Source: Cladosporium sp. IMV 00045
Taxonomy: Eukaryota > Ascomycota > Dothideomycetes > Cladosporiales > Cladosporiaceae
Length of the DNA stretch: 64,000 bases
Assembly: GCA_001931905.2 (NCBI GenBank)
Contig: MSJI02000912.1
Coordinates: forward strand, 50,045 to 114,044
Direction: 5' to 3'
The notes beneath the pieces are model-generated. The model ran no database searches, was not told the DNA's origin, and worked only from the letters and a program-made list of their open reading frames with translations. The translations under genes and the position numbers were made by a program. This document shows positions 1-9,955 of the stretch, one piece after another. Numbering within the stretch: the stretch's first letter is position 1; each line of letters starts with the position of its first letter.

Positions 1-483
1 AATCGCAGTGCTGCATGCGTGTGTGGCCAAACAATGTGTAGCAGTGGTCTTCATGAGCTCAGAAAGACCGGGCGGGCTTGCCACCTTTTAGAGCTGAGTT
101 GGGTGCTACGAATCTCACTCGACTAAGTGCTTCAACAAATTGTCGAAGTCGACTGCGGACTCTTCAAACAGCGAATCAAAACGCCTCCCGCTCTCCGCTC
201 GAAGCGATGCAGGCAATGCAATGATGCCTTGCTGGCCTTCCGAGCAATTTGCTGTATCTCCAACAACTCATTGAAGCGGAAACCCAATGGATGTGACAAG
301 TCGGCGAATGCTTGTCGGCCAAAGTGGTTGTTATGACAGCATTCAGCAAGTTGCTTAACAAGGCCTGCTACATTGCCGGACACGACTGTGAAGACAAAGT
401 AATTGTACATAAGCCAACAGGCTCGAGACACTGAACATGGAAGGCCATTAGCACAAGAAACCTTTTCGCCTACCGTGAGCAAC
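1..483. other. Left edge of window, upstream of first gene
   Basis: No convincing coding exon. From about position 50 onward the sequence aligns with 16165 onward in the second copy, with many substitutions and small indels. Short open frames occur on both strands but are not preserved between the copies. It probably holds the promoter and 5' leader of the gene starting at 484. Confidence 0.5.
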
Positions 484-1200
484 ATGGGAAATGTTCACAT
501 GAAGGACATTTATGACTACCTAGAGTCCGAGACTCAACGCCCCAATCCCATGGTCCAGCAACCCAGTCAGCTACTGGTCGCGATCGAGAAGACCGATCAC
601 ACCTATCACCTGGGCACATGCCATCTGCCGGGAACTGCAGAGGAGAAGATGAAAGGGCTGAGAGCCTGGCGCAATAGCCATCTCGTAAGAAGGGATGCTG
701 CCTCAGCTTTCATGCTGTGCAAAAAGCCATACATCGCAATCGGCACTCTTGGACATACGGTAGGTGCTGCGTGAACTTGAGTACGCGAGTGGGAACCAAG
801 CTGAAACTAGGCGCAGCCAGCAGGCGACCTCGAAACACAATCTCTACACGAGACACAATTCGAAAGCCTCGAGAGAAACGAAGCGCTCACTAGAGGTTTC
901 GCCAGACCCAGCTCGCTGGTCGACTCGGCGGACATTTTCACTCGAGCGCTACCGTCCTTCCAGGTCAAGCCATCCACGGAAACCACGGGATCTCCAGAGC
1001 GGCATGCGTTGGTGGTAGCTTTGGAGCTCGACAAGAGTCAATTTTCAGTCTTCATCCTTTTGGTCGCTTTGCTGGGGTTTGTGTTGGGTTGCAGTGTTGG
1101 TGCCGGCAGTCATGATTGGGGACTGGGAGCCGAGATAGGTGGATCTTTCTTTGCTTTTGCCACGGTACTCCAAGGAATGATGGTGTTGATGTATTTTTAG
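484..1200 (+). CDS. Small tail-anchored-like membrane protein, copy A
   Basis: Two exons, 484-759 and 817-1200, give 219 aa; the intron has a GTAGGT donor and a GCTGAAAC branch-like site, and the CAG|CCAGCAGG acceptor is the one shared with copy B. The family is not recognised. The first 90 residues are hydrophilic and contain a conserved block around CHLPGTAEEKMK. The C-terminal 60 residues hold two hydrophobic stretches (around SVFILLVALLGFVLG and GGSFFAFATVLQGMMVLMY), the second ending at the stop, which suggests a C-terminally anchored membrane protein with its bulk in the cytosol. An in-frame ATG also lies at 403, but 484 is preferred because copy divergence is high upstream. The copy B protein has the same length. 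No function can be assigned. Confidence 0.65.
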
Positions 1201-1977
1201 GCAATGTCAGTCATAGCAGGGAAGAGATGGCGTCCAGTCTCATGCAGTCTTGGCCTTTGTCGCAAGTGAAGAGTCCATGGCGGTCAGGGTGAACATGGAA
1301 ATGGCAGTCTTCCCAGAATGTTGAAAGGGAAGTTACACTATTGTCTTCAGACAATTTTATTCTTTTTTTGATCTCATCACGTGCGTGCCATGCAGGAAGT
1401 ATTGTGGTGGGTGGGTGGTACGCCCAATGACGTGCGGACATTTCCCGCGGGCTGATGAAGGAGGGAGGAGGTGTGCCCGAAACAGAAGCTACGCCTTCAC
1501 AGCAGCAGCCGCAGCCCAGCAGCGACTTCCCTAACTTACCTGGACTCGCAACTGCCAAAGCACACAACAGAACAACAACAACACCTCTCCCAAGGCCGCC
1601 ACTTGACCTCTCACTTCCACTGCTGAACCCTCACTCCACCTCACTTGCACCTCACATTATCCACACCACTCGCATCCTCAGCACTGCTACGCCTCTAGCA
1701 CAGCATCCCAGCATCATCATTCGCCCGCAGAATTTCATTATCCATCCGCACTCAGCATACCCCTCTGTCGCTTAGCCCTCCGACTATTCGCATCCTGTCC
1801 CATTCGACATACGTTTATCGTCAAGACTCTGGTGTTCACTGCTCGCGCCGACACTTGTCCACAACCCGCTCACTCACCCACTCCTGAACTCATCACATCA
1901 CACGCACGAACCTCGTTCGCTTGTCCTCTCCACCACCACTCCTCGACTGGCCGGCATCTCTAAGGAGAAGTCCAGCC
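1201..1977 (+). promoter_or_regulatory. Promoter and CA/CT-rich leader of 4E-T-like gene (copy A)
   Basis: This 777-bp gap becomes strongly C-, A- and T-rich and G-poor from about 1560 to 1970, typical of fungal 5' leaders. A 106-codon open frame starts at 1455, but its counterpart in copy B is frameshifted after about 45 codons, so it is more likely leader or upstream-ORF sequence than a gene. Confidence 0.45.
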
Positions 1978-4493
1978 ATGTCAGTCCGTCGCTACACGAT
2001 CGAGCAGTTGCTCAAGCTGCGAGACTCGCCGTTGGTGAAGAAGCCGGAGGATCTGCCCGCCATTGAGCAATGGCTAGAGTATCTCTACCTCGACAAAGAC
2101 TCAAGGGAGAAGCTAAGGATCCCTCACAGTGAGTCGGCTGCCCAGCAGCAGGCACAGCCTCAGCAAACGCAATTTCAAAAGGATGGCAACACCAAAGATG
2201 CGAGATCTCGTGTCACCAGACCAAGCAATAATGGCGACGCTTCGCCTATGGGCAACTTTAGCACTGGTCAGAGGCCGAGCCTGATGCAGACGAGAACCCA
2301 CGCTTCGAAGAACGGTGGTGAGTTCATCCTTCATTGCTGCCAACTAACATGGCTTTACTTACACATTTCACAGACGACGTCGTCCTTGGTCCTCCGAAAA
2401 CAGCGTTCTCGTCCAGCAGCAGATTTGCCCGCAACAACACGACCGAAGACGCAAACACTGGCGGTGATGGCACCGAAGGAACTCGCATTCGTAACTTTGG
2501 GGAGCGCCAACAGAACCGCAATACGAAGAGCATTGGGGAGAAGGATGGCGGCCGTGACTGGACAGCCTTGCGTCAGCCTAAAGGACCGGCAGACTTTGAA
2601 GACCAGAAAGACAACAACAAATTTGGAAGACGCGACCGTGATCGCGACAACGATGGCGAACGTCGCAATGGCGACAAGCAAGACAGCCGCTGGGGTCAGA
2701 GGGATGAGAGACGCCAGAATGGCGAGCGCCAGGGAGGTTGGCGCGATCGCGAGAACAACCGCCAGAACCGGGGCTGGGACCGCAATGAGCAACCTGAGAA
2801 GGAGCCAGAGTGGTTTGATGAGCCCATGAAAAAGCAGGAGGAGGACCTTGGGGTTGGCACTGCTCACACCCAGGCCGATTTCCAGAAGTGGAAGGAAATG
2901 ATGAAGGGCAACAAAGCTCCGGCAGAGGAGCCTCCTCAGGCACAGCCGCCGCCTGTTCAGACGACACCCGCGAAGCAGAATGCGCCGATCAAGCTCGACG
3001 GTTTTTCCGAGCCAATGTTCGGTGGATTCGGAGTCAAGCCTGCGGATTCTCCATCAGAGGGCGGCACTGGCGTCACCAAGACTCCTCAACCGAAAGGAAA
3101 ATCTAGTCGCTTCGCCTCTGTATTTAAGAAAGAAGAAGCTCCTCAGATCCCTGTGCAAGAGCCGCCCGCGCAACAGCAGCCTCCCATGCTGGAGGCAGGC
3201 CAAGGCCTTAACGAGGACAAGGCAGGCTTTCAGCGCATCCTGCAAATGCTGGGCGGCGCAAACGTTGGCGGTCCACCACAGGCTACTCCAGGATCGCGCG
3301 GCCCGAGTGAACCAGCATCGCCGCAGATTCGTGGGCCTGCTGGCGGTCCCAAGCAGAAGAGTCGCTTCTTCGACTCGACGCCCAAGAGCCCGGGAGAAGT
3401 ACACTCGCCGCAGTCGCGCTTCCAGTCGCCGCGCGCGCAACCCGGTAACACTGTCCCACCAGTCAACCGCGGCATGGCCGAGGATCCGAATGGCTTCTTT
3501 GGCTTGCCCATGTCTAAACCGCCACAAGAGTCACCGGCTCTGCCCTTTCCACCGAGCAACGTCGTGTCTCCCGAACCTTCTCAGCCAACGAACGGTAACA
3601 ATAACTCATACCCACCGCAAAGCCGCCCCAACGAGCCGACTGGCAGCGGTCCACCTTCCCGTGGCTCTGCGACTCCCGATGTCGGTATTCAAAACCTACT
3701 TGCAGCACAACGAGCTCAGCGACCTCAGGCCTCGAACAAAGACAGCGAGTTCCTGCTTGGTCTTCTGCAAGGCCAGGGTCAGGGCCCACGACCAGCTCCG
3801 CAACAAGCTCGCCCAAGCCAAGACTTCAACCTTTGGGTTGGCCAGCCTCCTGAACCTCACGCGCCTAAGCCGCGTGTGCCCCCTCCACCTGGTCTGATTG
3901 ACGACCAATTGCTTCGCAATGCGCCACCAGAGATGGCAAGACATGATCAGCCTCCAATGGCAGGACCTGACGCTGCTCGTCGCTCGTCTCAGCGTGTACC
4001 AACCGGTGCACCACCTGGGTTCGATGAACACATGTTCATGCAGCAGCAGATGCAGCAGCGCCGCAACTTTGAAGGCCCTCCGCAGCCTCAGCAGCCACCT
4101 CCAAACCGCCGGATGGGTGGACACCCTAGCATGTCTGGCATGCCTCCCCAGCAGCAGCCACCGTTCCCTCCAGACTTCCCTTTTATGCAAGCGCCTCCGG
4201 GACCTCCTCAAGGCCCACCCCAAGGACCTCCTCAGGGACTTCCACAGGGACCACCTCAAGGTCCGCCAGGCTTCGCTCCTAACATGCGCCATCCCCAAGG
4301 CTTTGCAAATGGTCCCAATATCTTCCAGGCCCAGCAGCAGCGGGAGCCACCAGGTTTCGGTGGCATGATGCCAAACCCAATGTCGCCTCCCGCGCCGCCT
4401 CCCGGATTCGGTGGACCTCCGCCCGGTATGCCACCAGGATTGATGGGCATGCGTTCGCCGCCTTTCGAGGGCATGCCTGGACAGAGGCGTTAG
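1978..4493 (+). CDS. 4E-T-like eIF4E-binding protein, copy A
   Basis: Exons 1978-2317 and 2374-4493 give 819 aa; the intron has GTGAGT, CTAAC and TTCACAG signals. Residues 6-12 (YTIEQLL) match the eIF4E-binding consensus YxxxxL-hydrophobic. An Arg/Asn/Asp-rich stretch is followed by EPEWFDEP, resembling the region after the binding motif in metazoan 4E-T. The remainder is disordered and Pro/Gln-rich, with PPQG tetrapeptide repeats near 4200-4270 and several PPGF/PPGL motifs of the type bound by SMY2-class GYF domains. Expected role by family: a cytoplasmic cap-binding repressor or mRNA-decay adaptor in P-body-like mRNPs. The start is the first ATG upstream of the conserved motif. The PAM2-motif gene follows 114 nt downstream on the same strand. 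Assignment rests on motifs, not on a database match. Confidence 0.7.
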
Positions 4494-4549
4494 AACAGCC
4501 TTCTAGACTACCAAACGGATTCAGATACGAAGTCGCTCTCCAATGATTC

Positions 4550-4555
4550 AATAAA
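4550..4555 (+). terminator. Poly(A) signal AATAAA of 4E-T-like gene (copy A)
   Basis: AATAAA lies 57 nt after the stop codon and is conserved in copy B. It sits only 52 nt before the start codon chosen for the next gene, so the two transcription units are very tightly spaced. Confidence 0.45.
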
Positions 4556-4607
4556 AATGTCAAAAATCCCATGCGCCATCCAAAAACTTTTCAGTCCCGT
4601 AGACAGG

Positions 4608-6566
4608 ATGCCAAATATTAACCACACGCCTGTAATCGTAATGATGGCCAGCTCTGGCCCTGGCAACGAACCTGATACGGGAGGCAGAGACGCCAGGATG
4701 GATTCCACTTGGCAGAACAATGAAACCGGTGAAACTGAACAAGAAAAGCCTCCCCGAAGAGAGTCACAGCTCAACCCAGTCGCCGCCGAGTTCATCCCTG
4801 CGGCGTTCTCGAATATGACTAATTTTGCACGTCCTCGTACCAACGTCCAGTCTGCTCCACGTTTCCAGAGCGTTGACGAAGGCCCTGTTTCGCCTACGAC
4901 CAACCTTGAAACGGCGCAGGCAGCTCGTCGACAGAGCGGTCTACCCTATCGGTTACAGGACTCGGTACCGGGGAACAAGGTTGCACATTCTCGCGGAGAG
5001 GGTTCGTCGAGTGGTGTTCTGTCGCAGAAGCCACGACGAAAGCGCCAGAAGAACGCCGGTGCTGGCAATGATGAGAGCCAGCGGACTGCTCAGTCGTCAC
5101 GCCAACCACGTGCTGGTGCTCGAAATCTTGGGAGAATGCAGAATGCTCAATCGTCGCGTCCGCGAAATATGGTCAACGTCTCTGGGGTTCATCCATATGC
5201 GCCCAGGATACCTGGCCAAACGTTCCAATATGTCCCGCAGCAACCTCTTCCGCCGCGGCTTGTTCCGCCACAAATTACACCTCAAGTCGTCAATGAGAGC
5301 CCTCCTATATCGCCAAGGGCTAACGACCCTCTCATGCAAGCTATTTGGGAAATAGCTGCCCGTCCAGTAGCTCCGTTGTGGATGCCGAATTATGCAGCTC
5401 AAGCGAGCAATCCGCGATTACAGGCATATCACAATCAGTTGACAAGGACCTATGGACCGGCAGCACCTTCGCCGCCGGCTATGCCTGAAGCATCTCAACC
5501 ACCGGAAGATGAGCCTGCGGCACCTCAGACGCCGGACGAGCCTGAAATCGCTCCACATGCGCATGACAGCCCCTGGAGGGATACTGCACTGAGCCCTTTG
5601 CCTGCCCCAGCACTCGTACGCCCTCCAAGGCCGGCGCGATTTATCATCGGACCCAGTGAATCTCCAACTACCGTTGCCTCTCCCTCTCCCGAGAGCAGGT
5701 CGCTTGCAGAGCAGCTGGCGCAAGTACGTGAGAACCGTGAGCGTTCGCTCGCAAGGCACCTGGCGGACATGCGTGAAAAGCGTGATCGTGAGCTTGAAAG
5801 ACAGCGCTTAATATATCTCCAGTTGGGTTTGATCGACATTTCCACCATGAATCCGAGTCCGGCGCCGCAAGAAACTATGGAACAAAATGAAGCTTTGGTT
5901 GCTGGAAGAACTCCCACGCCTGTCATTGTCGACGGCAGAACGAATGCTCAGCGGTACGATGATCCCCTGCCTCAGATGGACTGGACTCCGGCAGAAGGTG
6001 GTGATCCATCCGGAGCGCGCAGGCAGATGGCCGTCGTCGAACACGAAAGCTCGTCCGCGCGACGTCAGGTGGCCATTTTGCCGAGCTCGACGCCGGCTAG
6101 GCAAAGGCCGATCGAGACCCAGTACATTTACGGCCCCTTAAGCGACCTCGAGCAGCGAATCGACGTCTTGGAACGCGCACGGGATGCCCCAAGCGACGCC
6201 TCATCGTCTTGGTTGACGACAGAGTACGAGTCGGACACCGAAGACCCGATGATCGAAGAACCTCAGCGCGAGGAAGCTCAAACCTCAGAACCGCCCTCCC
6301 TCACGCCCTTCGAGCCCCTCCCAATCCTGATCCGCGGCCTCCTACATCCAAGACAAGACCCCGCCCTCCCTCTCACAGCGGAAAGAGGCAGAAGACGAGA
6401 CGAGCACCACCGTCCAGCGGTTTTCAACCTTGATCCCAGAGCGGGGAGTGAGGAGGCTGTGGCGTCTTCGCCTGAGAGGCCGAGTAGTCGCACGCAACGG
6501 AGAAGGAGGAGGTGGAGGAGAGAGGAGAGGGGGGAAAGCAGCCATGCGAGTGATAGGAGTATGTAG
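4608..6566 (+). CDS. PAM2-motif, disordered coiled-coil protein, copy A
   Basis: A single exon of 652 aa. Residues 53-67 (SQLNPVAAEFIPAAF) are a near-perfect PAM2 motif, the peptide that binds the MLLE domain of poly(A)-binding protein (core LNxxAxEFxP). The rest is low complexity: a basic stretch around KPRRKRQK, a long Pro-rich middle, one charged probable coiled coil encoded at about 5690-5830 (RSLAEQLAQVRENRERSLAR onward), and an Arg-rich C-terminus. An upstream in-frame ATG at 4557 is not conserved in copy B (ATT there), so 4608 is chosen; with it both copies are exactly 652 aa. The family is otherwise not recognised. A poly(A)-mRNP role is inferred from the motif and from the 4E-T-like neighbour. 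Confidence 0.75.
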   Translation: MPNINHTPVIVMMASSGPGNEPDTGGRDARMDSTWQNNETGETEQEKPPRRESQLNPVAAEFIPAAFSNMTNFARPRTNVQSAPRFQSVDEGPVSPTTNLETAQAARRQSGLPYRLQDSVPGNKVAHSRGEGSSSGVLSQKPRRKRQKNAGAGNDESQRTAQSSRQPRAGARNLGRMQNAQSSRPRNMVNVSGVHPYAPRIPGQTFQYVPQQPLPPRLVPPQITPQVVNESPPISPRANDPLMQAIWEIAARPVAPLWMPNYAAQASNPRLQAYHNQLTRTYGPAAPSPPAMPEASQPPEDEPAAPQTPDEPEIAPHAHDSPWRDTALSPLPAPALVRPPRPARFIIGPSESPTTVASPSPESRSLAEQLAQVRENRERSLARHLADMREKRDRELERQRLIYLQLGLIDISTMNPSPAPQETMEQNEALVAGRTPTPVIVDGRTNAQRYDDPLPQMDWTPAEGGDPSGARRQMAVVEHESSSARRQVAILPSSTPARQRPIETQYIYGPLSDLEQRIDVLERARDAPSDASSSWLTTEYESDTEDPMIEEPQREEAQTSEPPSLTPFEPLPILIRGLLHPRQDPALPLTAERGRRRDEHHRPAVFNLDPRAGSEEAVASSPERPSSRTQRRRRRWRREERGESSHASDRSM

Positions 6567-7128
6567 ATGGGGGTTGAGATGGGGGGTTGTTGGACGGTAG
6601 TTTTCCAGAAGAAGAATCAAATACTTCGTTTAATCTCAAGGTCTTTCGTTCGAGGTCACGCTGGGAATGATTCGAACTAATTTCCACGAACCCTCGTCTC
6701 GTCAGGTCGAGCAAAAGTACAACACAGCAACCCCTCGCTCAAGCATGTTGCAATAATCATTTTTTAAAATGTTTGATTTATTCTGTGTCGGGTATCTACA
6801 TCGAATCGTACACTTATAATCGTCCCACAACAGCAGCGTGCGCTCGTATCACGGCATGGGCGCTTGTGTGAACCCCCCATCCCATCCCATCGAACCCGTT
6901 ATTTTTAGTTTTCCCCCAATAGCTCCGAAACTTTCTTCGTCCATCTCCAACGCTCACGCAAGGTATCTCAAGATAGCAAAAACAAGAAAAAAGGCAATTG
7001 AGCAAACCAGCCCACCCCCCCACCCCCCAGAAACCCACCGATTGAAAACAAAACGCCCGGAATAGTACACAATGACGACGGACCAGAAGACCTGATCAGT
7101 CGAGAAACAGTTAAGGCGAGATAATCGC
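6567..7128. other. Convergent 3' regions (copy A)
   Basis: Lies between the PAM2 gene and the convergent UBA2. It is AT-richer and more diverged from copy B than the flanking coding DNA, including small indels. No gene or RNA is seen; it presumably holds the two 3' UTRs. Confidence 0.5.
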
Positions 7129-9195
7129 CTAGTCGTCGTAGATGAAGATCGCGCCTCCCCCCTCCCCAATTGAGGCTTGGACATCAGGCGCGTCAGCCTT
7201 GGAGCGTTTCTGCGCCGTTTCCATGCCTTCGTCGAGCTCGCGCTTGCGTTTCTCGCCGAGGCCGTCGGTGTTGGGCGTGCTGTCGTCCTGCAAACGGTGG
7301 CCGTTCGACGTCGGCGTCGCCTGTGCCTGTGTCTTCTGAGGCGCCTCGTCGAGGGGGATGATGTCAATGTCGTCGATGTCGGCGTGCGCGTTGATGTCGT
7401 CGGCGGTGACTTCTGGCTTGGGCTTTTGCGGGATCTGGAGGTCTGCGAGTTCGATTTGGGGAGAGCCGAAGTCTTCCAGGTGGGGCGTGGTGGTGAGGAC
7501 GAGGTCGACGCGGGGTTCGTCGCTGTCGTCGCTGACGGTGATGAAGTCGCTGCTTGAGAGGCTGACTCCCAGCTCGGAGAGGGGGCGGTCGAGGTTCTCT
7601 TCGAGGTCTGGGTCGTAGATGATGCCGACGCTGGTGGAGATGGAGAGCTCCTCGCGGTTGTATTTGAGGGTCGTTTCCAATTCTGAGACGAGCTCCGATA
7701 CGGTTGGCGAGGATTGCTTTGGCATGCGGAGACGGGCGTAAATCGGTGAGCAGACTGGGCAACGGGGATTGGGAGGGTGGAGTTTCTCGCTGGTGATGAC
7801 TCGTTCTGTGCTTCTTGAGTTGAGAAAGACCATTCTCGATCCGCCGAGAGGGGGGTCGTCTTTCCCTGACAAGGTGACGGTTGGAAGGCTGTTGTTCGCG
7901 GTGGGCTTCGCCATGGCGTCACTCTTGCCGGTCTGGCTCTTCAAAACCTTGAACGATTGCATGACCGAGAGACTGGCAGTGAGGGCGTTTGAAGTTGCGA
8001 TAGCTGGGATGATATTGCCTGCCATCTGCTTGATTTCCCACTCGCTGTTGGTGGGGATGCCGAAGATGTGTGACCTCAGATTGGCCGCTGAAGAGACGAA
8101 GTCCAAGGTATCCTTGTCGTCCTTGTCGAAATCGATCGTCTGCTCACCCGCCTGGACGCGACTGCTGAGAATGTCCAAACTGTAACAGAAGACTGCCAAG
8201 TTCTCTTCAACAGACCAGACTCTCTGGTCTTGTACCGCGAGAGTCTGACCTACCTTAACAAGATCCGTGTCCGCTTTCAGGTCGTCGAATTTGAGAGACT
8301 CTGGCGGAGAGCGACTCTGCCACATTTCTGTCATTGATCGCAAGCGCTCAACATCATCGTGGAAGACCTTGTCGAAAACAGCCTGCGCGAATTCGCTTGT
8401 GCCCATCAAGCTGCGGATCTTTTTCAATGCCTGTGCCTCTTCCCTAAGCTTGATAACCTCTTCCGCGTTGTCGGCATCTGTGACTGCCACATCTGACGAG
8501 TCTTCCTCGCTTGTGCCAAAAAGCTCCGGGAAAAGATAAGACTTCGCCCAGACAATGCAGTGAATAGGCTGGGATGGTGTGGATCTGATTGTGCAGATTG
8601 GGAAGCTCTTTTGCACAGGCTTTGCGTTGCAGTCGTAGCATTCGGTGACTCCTTTTTGGATGGCCTGGACCTGTCCGTTGAAGCCAGTGGTTCCGCTTTC
8701 GATCAGAGGAACATTGGCTGCCAGACACATGCGGTTGACGTGCTGTCGAGCCTTGAGGTTGTCCAGCGCATTGAAAACAATATCGAATCCAGCGTAGAAG
8801 TCGACATTATACTGTGCGTCGAAGATGTTGCCGTGATGAGCCTCGATGTTTGCCGCCTGATTGAACTGCCTCGCTGTTTCCTTCGCGACAATCGCCTTAG
8901 GCTTCTTGATGTGTTGCTTCCTGAAGAGGAATTGGCGATTGAGGTTGCTCAAGTCGATGGTGTCCAGATCCACGAGAACGATGCCAGGTGCGCGCGCGAG
9001 AAGGGTAGGAACGAGCGCCTCCTCACTTGAATCGTTTGACTGAGTGTATCCCGTTCCGAAACCCGAGCAGACCAGATTCTTGAGGAGCTCGCAGCCAATG
9101 CCTCCTGCGCCAACCACCAGCACCCTGCTATCTTTGACGCGCTTTGCGAGCGGTAGACCGAGCGCCTGGACCATACCGCGGTCTCTCTTCTGCAT
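7129..9195 (-). CDS. UBA2: SUMO-activating enzyme subunit 2, copy A
   Basis: A single exon of 688 aa, starting at the ATG of MQKRDRGMVQALG. With Aos1, Uba2 adenylates SUMO and carries it as a thioester in the nucleus before passing it to Ubc9. Visible features: nucleotide-binding GAGGIG at 29-34, the DLDTIDLSNLNRQFLF adenylation motif at about 76-91, zinc-ligand CYDC at 186-189 paired with a later CPVC, and the catalytic cysteine C201 in the family signature SFPICTIRSTP. A Lys/Arg-rich cluster near the C-terminus is a likely nuclear signal. A segment of about 24 residues (48-71) interrupts the usual spacing after the first helix and has no plausible GT-AG boundaries. The upstream frame remains open through the N gap but looks like leader. 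About 31 residues differ from copy B by eye. Confidence 0.93.
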   Translation of the reverse strand: MQKRDRGMVQALGLPLAKRVKDSRVLVVGAGGIGCELLKNLVCSGFGTGYTQSNDSSEEALVPTLLARAPGIVLVDLDTIDLSNLNRQFLFRKQHIKKPKAIVAKETARQFNQAANIEAHHGNIFDAQYNVDFYAGFDIVFNALDNLKARQHVNRMCLAANVPLIESGTTGFNGQVQAIQKGVTECYDCNAKPVQKSFPICTIRSTPSQPIHCIVWAKSYLFPELFGTSEEDSSDVAVTDADNAEEVIKLREEAQALKKIRSLMGTSEFAQAVFDKVFHDDVERLRSMTEMWQSRSPPESLKFDDLKADTDLVKVGQTLAVQDQRVWSVEENLAVFCYSLDILSSRVQAGEQTIDFDKDDKDTLDFVSSAANLRSHIFGIPTNSEWEIKQMAGNIIPAIATSNALTASLSVMQSFKVLKSQTGKSDAMAKPTANNSLPTVTLSGKDDPPLGGSRMVFLNSRSTERVITSEKLHPPNPRCPVCSPIYARLRMPKQSSPTVSELVSELETTLKYNREELSISTSVGIIYDPDLEENLDRPLSELGVSLSSSDFITVSDDSDEPRVDLVLTTTPHLEDFGSPQIELADLQIPQKPKPEVTADDINAHADIDDIDIIPLDEAPQKTQAQATPTSNGHRLQDDSTPNTDGLGEKRKRELDEGMETAQKRSKADAPDVQASIGEGGGAIFIYDD

Positions 9196-9880
9196 GTTGG
9201 GCGGAGTTCTGATTTTGGTGGTGTTGAATCGGGGTATCGACTGGAGGGTTGCGCGAAGGCGAGGCGAGGATGTTTCCAGCGATGTTTCCAGCGCGCGCGG
9301 ACACAATGATTGAGGTAGGGGTGCCGGCGCAAGGGTTGCACGTGATAGCACGAGTGAAGNNNNNNNNNNNNNNNNNNNNCCCTCTCTCCATGCTCTCTCG
9401 ACTCTGAACCCAAATCGATGGTTGATAAGGCTGAGCTCGGTGTTGGAGAGCGGATCGAGGTCGTCGATGACTAGGTAGACTGGACTGTGTGATTTTTGGA
9501 ATCTCATGAATTAGTGGCGGCGTATATCCCTGTCGATACACTGGACTGTTTTTGTTCTTTAAGAGAGTTCGTTCAGCTTGACAAAAAGCTCGAAGAGATT
9601 TGATGTTGATGTCCAAAAAGGGACTTGTCTGTACTCAGCTCATCCAGAGAGTGGTTTTCTACTCGATAAACAAGCTTGGTTCACGGGAGAAGGGGTCCTC
9701 GAATATTTCAAACGCTGAAATGGTAGTATGGTGTTATCGATCGACCGTTGTTGAAAAGACTCCCCCTCGTGAGACTGTCGCTCGTCATGCTCGTGTTGCG
9801 CTACCGTAGAGCAGGCATAGAACATGAATTTATAATGTTTGCACCTGCTGCTCACATCATCAATTCCTTTGATAAGACCT
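9196..9880. other. UBA2 upstream region, N gap and unmatched sequence
   Basis: 9196-9359 matches copy B closely apart from 1-nt indels. After the gap, 9380-9880 has no similarity to the corresponding UBA2 upstream DNA of copy B. Only short open frames with runs of X across the gap are present. No gene is supported here. Confidence 0.5.
9360..9379. other. Assembly gap (20 N) at duplication boundary
   Basis: Exactly 20 unknown bases. Copy A homology runs up to the last base before the gap and is absent after it, so the duplication breakpoint is hidden in, or created by, this join. Confidence 0.95.
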
Positions 9881-9955
9881 GGTCGATTAGCTCAGTTGGT
9901 TTAGAGCGTGGTGCTAATAACGCCAAGGTCGCGAGTTCGACCCTCGTATTGACCA
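9881..9955 (+). tRNA. tRNA-Ile (AAT)
   Basis: A 75-nt cloverleaf without intron. Acceptor strands GGTCGAT and ATTGACC pair with one G-T wobble. The D-arm box is TAGCTCAGTTGG. The anticodon arm is TGGTG-CTAATAA-CGCCA with anticodon AAT. The T-arm has GAG-TTCGACC-CTC with the standard TTCGA box, and A is the discriminator. A T-rich stretch (TTCTTTTGCTTTT) just downstream can serve as the Pol III terminator. Confidence 0.93.

Larger units (their letters stand above)
50..9359 (+). repeat. Segmental duplication, copy A
   Basis: About 9.3 kb in direct orientation matching copy B (about 16165-25411), with the same four genes in the same order. The offset drifts from 16,094 at the 4E-T-like start codon to 16,053 at the UBA2 start codon, so only small indels separate the copies. 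Similarity is weak at the left edge, near position 50, and high through the 4E-T-like, PAM2 and UBA2 genes. The right edge coincides exactly with the N gap at 9360, and the sequence after the gap does not match the sequence beyond 25411 in copy B. Reading frames are intact, so this is not a decayed copy. Confidence 0.95.

Noticed and set aside
132..485. Minus-strand ORF with a Cys-rich N-terminus, partly shared with 16285-16587
   Set aside because: Similarity follows DNA homology of the duplication; indels change the frame and it overlaps the region upstream of a plus-strand gene. No splice partner or domain.
1455..1775. 106-codon plus-strand ORF before the 4E-T-like gene
   Set aside because: Its copy B counterpart is frameshifted after about 45 codons while the neighbouring true genes stay intact, so it is more likely 5' leader.
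4508..4903. Minus-strand ORF opposite the start of the PAM2 gene, open in both copies
   Set aside because: Antisense shadow of a constrained coding region; the plus frame has a real motif and matched lengths.
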